Shown in pieces: positions 36,904-49,530 of a DNA stretch of 64,000 bases (position 1 is the first letter of the stretch; each line of letters starts with the position of its first letter). Below the pieces are notes generated by a model that was given only the letters and a program-made list of their open reading frames with translations, searched no databases and was not told where the DNA came from. The DNA comes from Melanocharis versteri (taxonomy: Eukaryota; Chordata; Aves; Passeriformes; Melanocharitidae), in contig VZTG01003225.1 in assembly GCA_013397845.1 (NCBI GenBank), positions 975,538 to 1,039,537 on the forward strand, written 5' to 3'. The position numbers were made by a program, and so were the translations under genes.

Positions 36904-37515
36904 TGTCATTGTTTAACCCCTGCTGGCAACTGAGTACCAAAAATCTCCTTCCTCACACCCCATTCACCCTTCCACACACACATCCTCTCTGGTGAGATGG
37001 GGAGGGGAATCAAGGAAAAAAAACCCAAAACTCCTTGGTTGAGATAAGAGTAGTTTCATAATTAAAACAAACTAAAATATAATAACACTAATTAAAATAA
37101 TAGCAGTAATAACAATTGTAATGAAAATGAGAGAGGGAGAGGAATGAAATCCGAGAGAAACAAGTGATGCACCCTACAACTGCCCACCACTCACTGACCC
37201 ATACCCAGTCCATCCCTGAGCAGCAATTGGTGCCTCCCAGCCAGCTCCCCACCAGTTTATGTAATCAATATGTCTTGTGGGATGGAATGGCCCTTTGGTC
37301 AGTTTGGGTCAGCTCTCCTGGCCACGCTCCCTCCCAGCTTATTGTGCACCTGCTCACTGCAAAGATCAGGACACTAAAAAGTCCTTAATTTAGAGTAAGC
37401 ACCACTGAGCAAAAGCCAGAACATCAGTGTATCAACACAATTCTCACACTGAATCCAAACCACAGCACTGTACCATATGAGGAAAATTAACTCTGTCCCA
37501 GCCAAAACCAGGACA
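36904..37515 (-). mobile_element. Avian endogenous retrovirus LTR, minus orientation
   Basis: This 612-bp element reads, on the minus strand, from tgtcctggttttggctggga to ggggttaaacaatgaca. It has TG...CA ends and the segment order I know from a common avian ERV LTR: gagttaatttt near the start, an aggtgcacaa...agctgggaggg block, an agctgaccc block, a ttatctcaacc block and a terminal ggttaaac. I believe this is an ERVL-type family but cannot name it. Flanks acagt (36899-36903) and atggt (37516-37520) could be a mutated 5-bp target-site duplication. No retroviral genes flank it, so it looks like a solo LTR. It is too diverged to show a clear TATA box. Confidence 0.8.
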
Positions 37516-38503
37516 ATGGTTCAGTTCCTTTTGGAGGCTGCTGTTGCTCTCTGCCTCTTCGCCCCTTGTTTACTATGGAAAATATTTTGACTGACACAGT
37601 AACGTGATTGAGGGCCCTACATCTTGTACCAACAGGGTTGCTGAACACCGGCTCCACATTCAGCTTCTCTGCCACCCTCCTGCTTTCCCAAAGGTGGTCA
37701 AATTGCCCAGCTTTTCTGCCTGCAGCTTCCAGATCAACCCATCAGCCCAAGGCCAGATTCTGCCCCACCACGAAACATGCTCAGCAGAGATGGCAAGTCT
37801 GCTAGAGCAGTGGCCAAGCGGTGAAGTCTTAGCAGATGCTGTGCCTCTGTATTTGCAGTTCTGTTTGCCTCTTTCTTCCATGTGATGGAGAAACCAGTTC
37901 TGGAAGGTATTTTTGAGGTTATTCCATACTGAGCTGAGCCATTAAAGTGCACTGCCTACAACTAGGGTCCTTTTTTATTATTTTTGTTTAATTCCCATGT
38001 ATTTATGGTGTCACACTGGTGTGGTTTCAAAGTACTGTGCATGGTTTTTATTTGTGTAACTTCCATTGAATTTTTAAATTTTTTTTAATAGAAACTGTAG
38101 CAAAATCTTCCAAGCACCTCTTAACAGTGCTAGGATTTCATTCCTGTCATCCTTATCCTTTTTTTGCAGACTATTCAGCCAGCAATATTCAGAGCTTTTC
38201 TTAATGCTTTCCATCTCCTCTGTGCTGCTGGGAAGGGGCCAGCTATCAGCCAAACAGCAAGTAAATAGACTGCCTACATTTAGTGTAGTGACGGGCACAT
38301 ATGTTTTTAGTGAAGAGTTTATTCACCAGAAGAAAACTAGTTTGAGAATTCAGGTCAACTTTTGGTGAATAACTTTGAACTAATAAATATAAGAGGTGAG
38401 GACAGAAAGATTTCAGAAGTGCAGAAAAAGCTCATATCAATTTTTCTGGAACCAATCAGCTCTGTTTAGTTGGGCTAGGCTACTCCTGTTGCCAGCAGGA
38501 AAG

Positions 38504-38540
38504 CAAACAAACAAACAAACAAATGAACGAACAAACAAAA
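38504..38540. repeat. (CAAA)n microsatellite
   Basis: About nine tetranucleotide units with two single-base interruptions, followed by an A-rich tail. Confidence 0.95.
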
Positions 38541-39488
38541 AAAACACCGAAACAAAAGACCAAAAAACAACCCAGGGGGAGAGGAGAGGGAAACAGGACA
38601 GGAGATTGCCCCAAACACAACATCTAAGTCAGGGGTGTTTAATAAATCCATTTCCTTCGGTGCCCATAGCCCTCCCGCCCCAGCCCTTGCCCCAGCTCTC
38701 CCCATCTCCTGTGACAAAACTCCTATTTTTGAACCCATCCATTTCAACCTTCCCCATCCCTTGGTCCTTTTCATGAACATGACCAGGTGCCAGCTGGAGA
38801 GCCCCCAAGCCTCTGCCATCCCCATATCTTCCCAAGCTCTCCATTAAACTCCCCTTGTCCAAACCCACCAAGAGCTCCTCAGATTCAGGCACCTCCAAAA
38901 ATCCTCCCCAAAGCCCCTTCTTGGTTCAGTCATCTGTGTTGGAGCAGGTACTTGGCTCTTCCCAGCATCATTGGCTGCTGCAGCCCATCTTTACCTCCTG
39001 GAAAAGCCTCAGACGGCGCTCCAGCAGCAAGCCAAAGATTCCGTAGTGTTGCTGTTCTCACTAGCAGTACAAAGCCCTGTCCTAACAGGTCTCCAAGGGC
39101 AGGAAAGGAGTATTATGATAAGAGAATATCTGATGAACAGAAACTCTCTTTTCAGGATACATTCACAAGAGGCTGAAATGTCATTTATATCTTCAAAAAA
39201 AACCATTGCCCTTAACACTGACTTAAGATCTAGAGGAGCTGGATTCAGCCTTCAGCCTCCCATGTTATACGAGGGTTACACTGAAGAGGGGCTGATCTCA
39301 TCTCCTGTGGAAGGGTAAAGGTGATCTCGGTAGGATCTGGGCCAAAGGATAGCGAGTGGCTCCAGAATGTGCTGATGCTTTCTGCAGAAACTTAGTCTGT
39401 ATCTATCCTCAAAGCAAGTCATGGGGAATTTGAACTTAGTCTTTGTACCACACAGAATATACTATCCCGTTTGCTATCCAGGTGCCAC

Positions 39489-39514
39489 TGGGATCATGGG
39501 ATCCATGGGATCCA
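39489..39514. repeat. 9-bp tandem triplet (tgggatcca)
   Basis: There are two exact copies of tgggatcca, preceded by one copy lacking a C. It is a trivial local repeat. Confidence 0.85.
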
Positions 39515-42500
39515 TGTACTGTCCTCTGTCAATCTCAAGTTTGATCTTTGTTAAATTGCATAAAGGAGCAAGCGAGCTGAGCATGATTCTTTCAAGCACG
39601 CTGAGAAATTTTTGTTGAAAGCTGACTCAGAACATCCATACTTAATTTAACTTCTTTTTGATTTAGGTTGTTAGGAAGCACTGCTACTGAGAGAGCTCCA
39701 GCCATGTGCCTCTGCCATGGAAGGACAAAGGTGTTTTGGCCCCAGGAGCTGCCTTGGCCACGCAGAGAGGAGGGAGTCCAAGGTACCACGTAACAAGGGG
39801 GCAGTTTCCCACTGGGGCAGGCAATTCCACTGATTTTGGTGAAATAAAAAGCTCTGAAGCTCAAAATCCTAATGTTAACCTGCTATCACCACACTAAATC
39901 CTTGTTCTGGCTTTTCGAGTTCGGTGAATTCAGCTCATGCAGCTCTTGTCAGCAGGCACCGGTGCAGATATTTCAGCAGAATGGTCCTTCTTCATAGGCA
40001 CAGCAAAGGGAGATCTGAGGAGATTTATGGAGGATCGGATTGCAGAGCACTGCACAGCTGAAGATGCCAGAGGCGAATGTCGGTGTGAGGGACCACAGGC
40101 TGGCTCCACAGCACCGACCAGAACGCCTCTTCCTGCAGAGGCAGGGTCTGTCTCTGCCCTGCGTCCCACCTAACTTTGCACATTCCAGCCCAGTCACAAA
40201 GCTCCAGTCCTCTCTCCCACAGCAGCCACCGACCCCAGCTCGAGCAAACCCCTCATGCAGTTCTCATCCTCGACTCACACAACGAACACACCTGTGGTCT
40301 AACTGCCGGCCATTCAGCAAAAGACCTCATTTAGAAACTAGCCCCCTCAGTCCAATTATCCCTCTTCTCCAGCCGCATGTCCTTATGTAGCAGCACTGCT
40401 CATTTATATGCTAATTTTACTAAGTCTACTTCAAAGGGGAGAATTGTTTGTTAAAAATCTTACACTCCAGCCTGAGTTCAGACCATCTCATTATTTACCT
40501 GCAAATTTAGGGAGATATGGGTAAAAGCTCTGTTCTTTTATGATCTATTGTCTAGGTGATCAAAGGAAACCATTCAATATGAAGATCAAAAAGAGTCTGG
40601 CTCCCAGCAGCCCAGCAGCTGGCTCTGCCAACTCCCAAAGTCCGCAACCTCAGTTATAAATAAAGACTTATTCTACTATTAAATAACTTTTGATTACAAA
40701 TTGGAGGGAATAAAAAAAAAAACTAAAAAAATCCCCTCACATCATAGTCTCTTTACTAAGGTGTTAATGAAACCAGGCTTCATATTGATATTATCTCAAT
40801 TATTAGTCAAGGAATAATCACTATGTATATAGTGTCTCTATTAATAATCCTCAGATAATGAAAAATATCCCACAGACATAACTAATACTGCTTGATAAAT
40901 TGCTGGTGGACCACAGCTAACCCAGATTTTCTTTTATATATAGATATACTGCTCAAAGGATTTTTTAAAACAGGAACTCAGAGACAGAAGTGTTTACTAT
41001 TTAGAGAAGGAGAAAGCAGTGGCTGTAGGTTGAAGTATCAAAATGGGACAACTCATGTCCCAGTCTGTTAGGGAATTATGTCAACAGAGTAACACGATGT
41101 GAATAATGAACCCATGCTTTTCAGGGCTGACATAATTCCTCAGCCTAAGGAATTTCAAGAACTGTGATTTGTAGAAATACTACTCTTCTTGCAAAGATAA
41201 CCCACAGAAAGAATTTTTAATCTTCCCCACGAAAAAACATTAAATAGTACAGCTTGCTTTAGAAAAAATACTGTGAGAAGTGAAAATGTATAGACTTTCA
41301 GGCTTTAATCTTCTCTTTAAAGTCAACACACTGTTATTCACTATAGTGTGTCCCTTTTCCATGCTACAAATGGCAACAAACAAGAGGCTGAGCACTGATG
41401 TATATTTGGGGGTTCTGCAAGGGGGGCACAAGGATGTTTTTACTGCTGAGATAAAAAAACATATTGGTTTTTTTACTTAATACGTTTCTGAAAATACACT
41501 GAATTCTCCTAAATACATTAAGCCTCCAGTGCTGCTAGGAGAGATATTTTGCTTGTTTGCGTGAATCAGTATGTTGTGCCCTTTCTGTCAGTCAGTAGTA
41601 AATGAATACCTTAACAGCTCTTGGATGACTTCTAGTGCTGTTCTCATTTGGAGCAGATCTAAAGCTGATGTTTTGAACAGTTGTTGGTATTAAAGATCTG
41701 ATGGCACTTTACAGGAGGGTTGGGGTGTAAGTTTTGGTGTCCTGGCCAAATTCCAAAATGGGTAATTAAATTCTGTCCATCTAAACTTCCCCCTGTGGCT
41801 TTAGTTAGCTCAGGCATTCTTAATTTCCTGTCTTAAAATGTTCCATAGTGTTGCAGCAGTGCTGTTAAACAGTTGCCAGGTTTCACCTCGGCAATGTGTG
41901 AGATGATTCATACCTTACAGATCTGCAGATAGCTGCACGTTCAGTGCAGCCTATGGGAGCTGGAGGAAAGGCAGAGTAGGAACGACAAGATGTCATAACG
42001 ACTGTTCCTTCCATTCATTTTCTAATTTTGTGACATTTCAGAAAAATATAATAAAATCTCTCCAGTTTTTAATGAAATAAATTCCTCTCCCCCTCAACTC
42101 TTCAATTCCTTGCATTCCCAGGAGAGAAGAGAGAAGCTGAAGAGACATGTACGGGATTAAATGAAAACCCAGATCCCTGACTCTGCCAGGATGTGAAGAG
42201 AACTGAGGTCTACATTTGACCTGCTCGGAAGAGCATTTTTCACCTCACATACCCTGAAGCTTTGAGAAATTTCAATTCCAAATCAAAGCTTTATGCCCTT
42301 ATGGTAGTTTTTCTTCTTAAAATGTAGCAACACAGCACCAAAAGAGTGCTGAAGGTAAGATGAGCCCAAGTTAATGTGTATTTTAAGTTGCTCCCTGTTT
42401 TGTTCTTTCACTGGGAGTTTAAAAGCTAAACAAAGTCTAAATTACACACACACACCCCCCATAAAAATAAAATACAACCTCCAGAAAATCCTTGTTCGGA

Positions 42501-45377
42501 ATGGTATACACAAGCCTGTTATTTGCCATGCCTTCATTGTTATCTGCCGTTTCTCCCCTTAGTTTTCTTCAGACTGGCAAAACTTCTGAACCCAGTCTGG
42601 ATATGAGGGAAGAGCTTTAAGTATTCAGTCTCTCATCAAAAATAAGTTAGGAGGTGATAACATCTATGTTAGGGAAAAGAGGTTTTTCTATTAGCTGTTT
42701 CAGCCCACCCAAAAATCCAAGGAGTGCCCCGGAGACATCTGCCTGAACCCATTGCTCAGGTAAGAAGTGTAAAACAAAGGCTTTTAACTTCAGCACCTCA
42801 GTTTGTTGCCTAAGGTGGGAGGAATAGCCCCGCCATTTTAACACAACATGTGATGTGTCTGTCTTGTGGTATGGCACATGAATTTATCATGAGGTAGCAA
42901 AACCAGAACAGTAATAAATTGGTGAGATTTCATTTTCCTGCAAATTTCTGAAAACTCTCAATAGCTATAAAAAACACTGGGAGCCCAGCAAACTACCACT
43001 GCTGTTCTCTGCAGTGTCCAGTGTAACAACAACCTCTTTTGCAAGGGCAGGGGAAGCAGCTGAGATGTGTAACAGCTCAATACTCCTGGTTTTGTGGCTT
43101 TCTCCCACAAACCTTGCTTCAGGAACCATCACCAGTGCAGCTCACAGGGAGAGCTTTGTCCAACCAGTCTGCTGAGGAGCTCAGGGAGTTGCTGGCTGGA
43201 TTACAGCTGCTTGGCTGCCTGGGCTGCAGCTCTGTGTGAGTGAGGGATGATGGGCAGACTTTTAAACTTTTTTTAAATGAGGAAAAAAGCTCTTTCAGAA
43301 CGAGAAAGCAAATATGTGCCAGGTTTTTTTGATGACAAAAACAGAGCAGTAAAAAAGGGGGGAAACATTAATGCTACTTTGGGATAAAAGTGTTTTGAAG
43401 AGGCATATCTTTAACTAATCAGGAAGCTCTGGACAGTAGGCCTAATCTTTTTGGTCTAAGCAAAAAAATCTATGCATATCATTTTTTGGGCAGAAAGCCA
43501 GTTTTTCTTGTCTTGAGATTTCTTGAAATTTTATCAACTGGGGCCTGATCCTGGAAACCTTGGAGGGGCTGAGTTCCCAGGAACCACTGTGTAGTAGACT
43601 GAAGAAAAAAAAAATGTTTTTGTGATACCCTAAGTGAAAAAAACATTGAGCCCTTTCTTGATGAGCATAATAATTGGCTACCTAAAACCAAAAAGGGGTG
43701 GAAAATGTGGTGAAGGGAGTCCTGGTAATGCTGTTTGAAAGTCAAGAGTTTTTTCACTTTGTCCTCATGAACGCAGGCAGGGATCATTTGCTGGAACTGC
43801 TCCAATCCTACTGCCCTTAAACACAGCAAACTCCCACTTCGGTCAATGGGATCTGTGCATGCTGCAGAGCTAGTGGGTCAAGCCAGTAAACGTCTGACAC
43901 TGATTGTGCCACACGTCGGCACTCTTACGGCTGATTGAAGGAGCGACGTGTCAGCAGCAGATGAGACCTTCGCACAAATAGGATAACAACACCATGTCAA
44001 TATTTTCCTAATGTGTGAATAAGCGCTGTGAGGGACAGGGCACACGATATTCCAGAAACTGAAGTGTGGGAGATGGCTGAGAAAGCTTGCTGAATTCTTA
44101 TCTAAACACCAAAAAGCAATATTAAATATTAAATCAAATTATTAATATTAGAAGATAATATGTTAGCATGACACTTCACCTTCTCTAAAGCAGCACGTTG
44201 CCACTTGCCCTTGATGTAAAATCATGTGCTAAATGAATGATTTTCTGTTACTGCTTTCCAGTATGAAATCAATGGGGTGGAAAAGCTATCATTTTGTCAG
44301 AGAGAAATTTCCAGACAAGATTGCATGATGTGGGTACTGAAAGTGGCAGTAGTGGAGTACATGTGTAAGACTTGGCCTTTGCAGTGTGTGAGGACAGAGG
44401 TATGAAACAGTGTTAAGCCACCCTGAAGCCCTCCAGCCCTTGGGCTCTCCAGCTCCAAGATAAGTCCTGTGCAAGAAGCAAAGCAGTGCTGTTTTCTTCC
44501 ACTTTATGCCTTGTTAAATTCAGCACAGAAGCAGCTAATTGTGAAAGCATAATTCTGCATTTTTGATGTCACAAACTGATCTGAGTCTAATTGATCTTTT
44601 ATATATGTTTACTTACTTCAAGCTTAAACAGAAACAGCCACCACTTAGGTATACAAATGTGTTTGAAGAGGCCTGTCTGGGAGCACCTGGGGATCATAAA
44701 AACATTTTATTCTTGTTCTTCCAGTACCAAAGTCAGTATTACAATTTATAGGAGCAGTTTAGAAGAGACAGAGGAAGGGAGGTGGTGGTCAGCCCTGTAC
44801 ACATACAAGGGCTTCCCTTCTCAGGAAAGCTTCTTCTTGCTACTTGACTTGCAGCCGCTTTGTAGCAACTAACAGGGCAGGACATCTCGCCTGCTCTCTC
44901 ACAAACTAAAATGTTACATGTTTATCAGCTTTTTTTAGTACTGCCATTTTATTGAGGAGTAGGTTTTAATTTTTCACCAGTCCAACACAGTGAGAGTGGC
45001 CCTTGCTTACCCTGTTTTTCCTCTTCCCTTAAAAGGGATACATGATGTAGAAATATAAATTCATCATCAGCTCAGTGTTGTCCTCTGTCTTTCCTGCCCC
45101 CTCACCCTGAGCCCTCACAGTGACACCTCTTGTGTAACCATTCTCAGGGTAGATAGGCTCTCTAAAGACAAAAGTGGGGAGCAGTGCCAGTTACCTGAGT
45201 TACCTGCATGGTTATGACCATGGCAGACACAAGTCCATTTCTGTTCACAAGAAATCTTTCAGGAGCTTTATATAAACAGTGTACTGGCCACAAAAAAATT
45301 AAAATAGACAAAAGGAACAAAGCTAGGATTTAAGCCAGGCTCCCTGGAAAAATAGAAGACAGGAGTTGTAGTTAGAC

Positions 45378-45440
45378 CTACTCTGAGCAGGACCTGGACC
45401 AGAAGACCTTCAGAGGTCCCTCCAAAGCTGCTGGAGTCTC
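45378..45440 (+). mobile_element. CR1 LINE 3' UTR fragment
   Basis: The segment ctgagcaggacctggacc, followed by agaagaccttcagaggtccc and tccaa, matches the CR1 3' UTR. That UTR reads approximately gagcagggggttggaccagatgacctccagaggtcccttccaa. Orientation is plus. The terminal ATTCTRTG repeat is not preserved. Confidence 0.7.
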
Positions 45441-46274
45441 AGTGTGGATGGAGTGAAAATGCATCAACGTGTTTTTGCAATGGATGCGCCCAGATCAGAC
45501 CTTGGACAGTCATAAGGAAAAGGAATGTGAGGCTTCATCGTTCAGAAATGGATCCCAGACCTCCCAGAAAACTGTGTACTGCTTGGCAGGATGAGCTGCA
45601 TTCGTTTCAGGACATAAGCACATAGGCTCAATCATTAAGGAAAATACAGGAGGCCTTCAAAGTGCTTGAAGTGAGCACCTGACGTCTTAAACTCAGGGCA
45701 GGAAGCTCTGGGGAATTTGGAAGTCCTCAGCAACCATGTAAGAGAAGCTCAGTCATTTCAGTGCCAAATTAGTGGGAATTTCTGATGATATCTGGGTCCT
45801 ACAAGAAAGCTGGTTACGGTTCAGCAGTGTCTGTAACAACAGGACTTTCACATCTGTGTTTTTGCAATAGAATTTGTAATTCTATAAAGTACCTCAGTGC
45901 TTGTGAAGCCCATTGCATGAATTAATAAATAATAATATCTTGGAAACCACAAGAAATTCTGCTTCAAATCTAAGAGGACTCTAATCCTTTCATGCTAGGA
46001 GGACATCTTTCCTATATTCCCTTTCTTTGGATGTCAAAGATGTATTTTTCCAAAACATTTGAACAATTTGACTGGGACCCAAGGGGAAATTCTGGATGCA
46101 TTGTGGTGGAGTAATGAGTCAGAAAGTTTTCTTGCCAGGGATTGAGAAATGTCTGACCTCATTTCTGAGAACTGCATGAGAGGGAGAGATTTTGCCCTTA
46201 GTGGAATTCTAAATGTTTAGTGTAGACCTCTGAGCATAAAGCAACAGCATCCCTGTTCAAAAAAAAAAAAAAAA

Positions 46275-46322
46275 NNNNNNNNNNNNNNNNNNNNNNNNNN
46301 NNNNNNNNNNNNNNNNNNNNNN
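46275..46322. other. Assembly gap, 48 N
   Basis: The N run is flanked by 15 A on the left and 8 A on the right. The gap probably lies inside a poly-A or A-rich repeat, and the N count may not be the true size. Confidence 0.98.
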
Positions 46323-49300
46323 AAAAAAAAGGGTCTGTGATTATTCTTGTATTTACCTCTAGAGAAATCAATTTTTTAGGTCAAATTTAAAACTAATTTT
46401 AGGTGTCAAAATAGTATAATAGTGAGTATATTCTAATTATTGTTTATTGAATATACAGCTTTGACCTAAGGTGCAGCTTTATATACATAACTTTGTCTTC
46501 TAAATCCTAAGTCTGGGAAGCCAATGGGGGGCCAGCCCCCTGCACCAAGGCAGGATTAGCCATATCTATTGCCTTTCTGACAAATATTGATCTAATTTCT
46601 TCTTTTAGACCTCCAGCACTGAAGATGCCCCAGGCAATCTGTTTCAATGTCTAATCTGAGTCATCCTCTCTCCAAATGTAAACCCAGTGTCCCTCAGATG
46701 CAGAGAAAAACAGTCACATATCAGCCCTGTGGCTACATGGCACAAGTTTTACTGAACCTCTGGCAATTAAAATTCGGGGCATTTTTGTGTTTGGTGTCAT
46801 TTGCCTTTTTTCATAGTCCCTGGGTCTGTAATCAATATACGTGTTCCATAAGAAGTATTAATACTGTGCCTGAGTAAAAGTATAGAAATAATTGCACATT
46901 TTGTATAATTTTCTTCTACAGAGGATGCTTAATTCCTTAGGTGCACAACAAAGCCTCTGTGGCTGCAGCTCCTCTTTGGGTGGCAGGCAGGGTGTAATCC
47001 CCAGTGGTTGCAGGCAGCTCTCTGCTTTGCTTTTTGGTTTGCTTTGCTTTAAGATTTACCTCAGGAAATCAATAAACAATATTATTCACTGAATTCCATT
47101 CATTTGCCACAAATCTGTTTGAATTTACTACATCAGGGTTTGACTGCCACTTTGTCTTGGTATCTGGTCACCAAACACACCCAGGTGTATGTAAAAATCC
47201 ATGGAAAAGTTACCAAAGTTGATAGCATACTAAAGTTTTCTTTATGGCAATTGTTTCAACTTATGATATTCTACAAAGGAAGTTCTTACATATACAAAAC
47301 TTTTTTTATTATTATTTTATTTTTTAGGGCAGTGGGTACCACTGTCTTTAATGAAAATCGGTCTTTTTATCCTAGAGACTAATAGAACTCCTGGCCCTGG
47401 AGTTTGAACCCTATCTCCCTAGACTGCCAGAGCATTCTCATTTTTCATCCCCGCTGAGAACACAGCTACAGCACATTTCCTAATTTCTATCATATGTTAG
47501 TGTATTTTGTGAAATGCCTTTTTTTTTAAGTAAAAATAATCAGATAAAACGCATTTGAATGAATAGATGTTGTCCACTTCTTGCTTTACTTGATCAACTC
47601 ATTTGAGAAGCCAGTAGTTATTTTCACTAAAGCTAGAATTTGTAAGACCTCAGTCAAAAATGTGACTTTTTTATATCTTATTAAATTTCATGTGGGTTAT
47701 GCAGAAAATAAATTACATGCAACTGTACTACCTAAGTACCACTGCTGTATTTTTTTTTTCAGTGAGCAATTTCTGAAAGCAGTATAAATCATCGGCTAAA
47801 TTCTACTGCCCTTCCTCCAACCTTGCTGAGCCAAAATCCCATTAAAGTTAACTTTGAGATTTGGCCCCATGACTGGATGAGTATGGGAAAGCCTGTAATT
47901 TATAAGCCCATATCCAGCCTATTATATGTCTGGAAAATGTGCAGAAATATATTTTTAAGAGACTTTTCTCTCCAAGTTCCTAAAAAGGCCTGAGTAATTT
48001 CAGGGAGGCAATCTGATAGACAGATTTGTATGAATATTTATATAACTAATAACAGAGCCAATATTTCTAAATATTTTCTAAGAATATTCACTCAAGTAAA
48101 ACAGTGAATGTGTCTTGGCTGTTTGTCTTCTTTCCATTTACTTTCTGTGACTATTCCTGCAGATGATTTCACAGGCAGGAGTGTTGAAGAATATTTGAGA
48201 ATAATGAGACTATTCACCAAGTGGATTTAAACTTGTAGTTCAGAGTGGTTTCATCAGAAATCTCTCCTAATTTGTGAATAGGAATAATGATATGTAGCAA
48301 ATGAAGCTCAAAATTATCTTACATTTTTAATTCTGAATAGTGAGTCTTTCAAACATAAACAATCTACAGGTAATATTCAGAGAACCTACTGAAAGAGTAA
48401 TTTCTACTAATTCAAGAAAATTATAAAGCATCTTCAAAATATATGCAAACAGAGAAAGGTTAAAACAATTAAGTAGGTTATTTACTAGAAAATACTCATT
48501 CAACCATAGAAACTAACCCCAAACAGATGTACACTGCTCTGATGTACACTTGTGGTCTGTTTGTAGACAAATTAAAATGCTTCCCTTAATATCAAATAAA
48601 TACCCTTCAAAATGCTTCTTCAGATCTTCAGTCATTACCATGAACGTGTGTGGTGCAGAATTATACACTGAAAATACGTGCATCTTAAAGGTCAGGGCCT
48701 GAATGGTGAACCCTGTATTTACACCATAGAAATTAATAAATTCCCACACATCCTATATACCTGACATCAAGTGCTTTACTAAATATATTGAATTTTGGTG
48801 GCTGGTATGAAAACAACCCAATAAAAATTTAGGTATGCCCTAAAAGACATTTCAGTTGTAGCCTGAGTCCCCACTGATAGGCAAGTCCTATAAGCTGGGG
48901 ATCCACATTTTATCTCCTCCTTCCCGTTTAATTAAGGAAAGGAAATCCCGGGAAACGCATCGGCTAGGTCTGTTTTTCTCCCTGCTTACTGCCCACCAGC
49001 AAAGGGGAAGAGACTGCAGCTTCTCTGTCTGGACAAGCAGTGTGGACACATTTATAGGACATGCAGAAAAGCTGCCATTGGTTATAAGAGTCTCTTGGAT
49101 CCATTAACAGTAAAACTCAGTACAGATTTTAGAACTGTAGGCTGTTCAAGCAACAGACATTTACCACAGGGCTAACTACTTCATTCATGGAAGTTTTATA
49201 TTTTTATATGTTTAAACTGCTTGCACACACATATATAAACCCCATATGCTTAAATGTGCATATGGCCTACAATTGTTCATAGAAAAACTTCCATAACTTG

Positions 49301-49334
49301 TCAGACGTAGCTGGTGATTACAGTTTGCAAGCAC

Positions 49335-49530
49335 TAATATGACTGATTGATGTTAATATGTTCTGATTAAATTTACTGCTGATTAGTTGATCATCACTTG
49401 GAACAACAAGAAATTATATTTCACTGTTTTTATTACACTGATTGGCATTTAGTTTATCAGCCATGGCACCAGTGGGAATTATCAGAGCTAATTGATTTCT
49501 AATGAGGGTATATTAATTACATAAATGTAA
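49335..49530. other. AT-rich block, candidate conserved noncoding element
   Basis: About 200 bp carry repeated gattgatg, tgattaaat, tgattagttgatcatc, gctaattgat and attaattac motifs. The first of these resemble PBX/MEIS-type cores and the others homeodomain cores. There is no repeat signature or reading frame. It lies about 21 kb downstream of the LDB2 3' end. This is a candidate by texture only. Confidence 0.25.

Larger units (their letters stand above)
37516..46274. other. Intergenic, no gene seen
   Basis: This is unique sequence with small simple repeats: (CAAA)n at 38.5 kb, a 9-bp triplet at 39.49 kb and a short CA run at 42.44 kb. A CR1 3' fragment lies at 45.4 kb. Stretches around 38.6-39.0 and 40.1-40.4 kb are C-rich and give long frames on both strands, a composition effect. 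No exon-like structure is convincing. Confidence 0.65.

Noticed and set aside
43039..43239. 66-codon frame ending in a Leu-rich helical segment
   Set aside because: The segment AEELRELLAGLQLLG looked coding, but it is short and has no splice support or homologue that I know.
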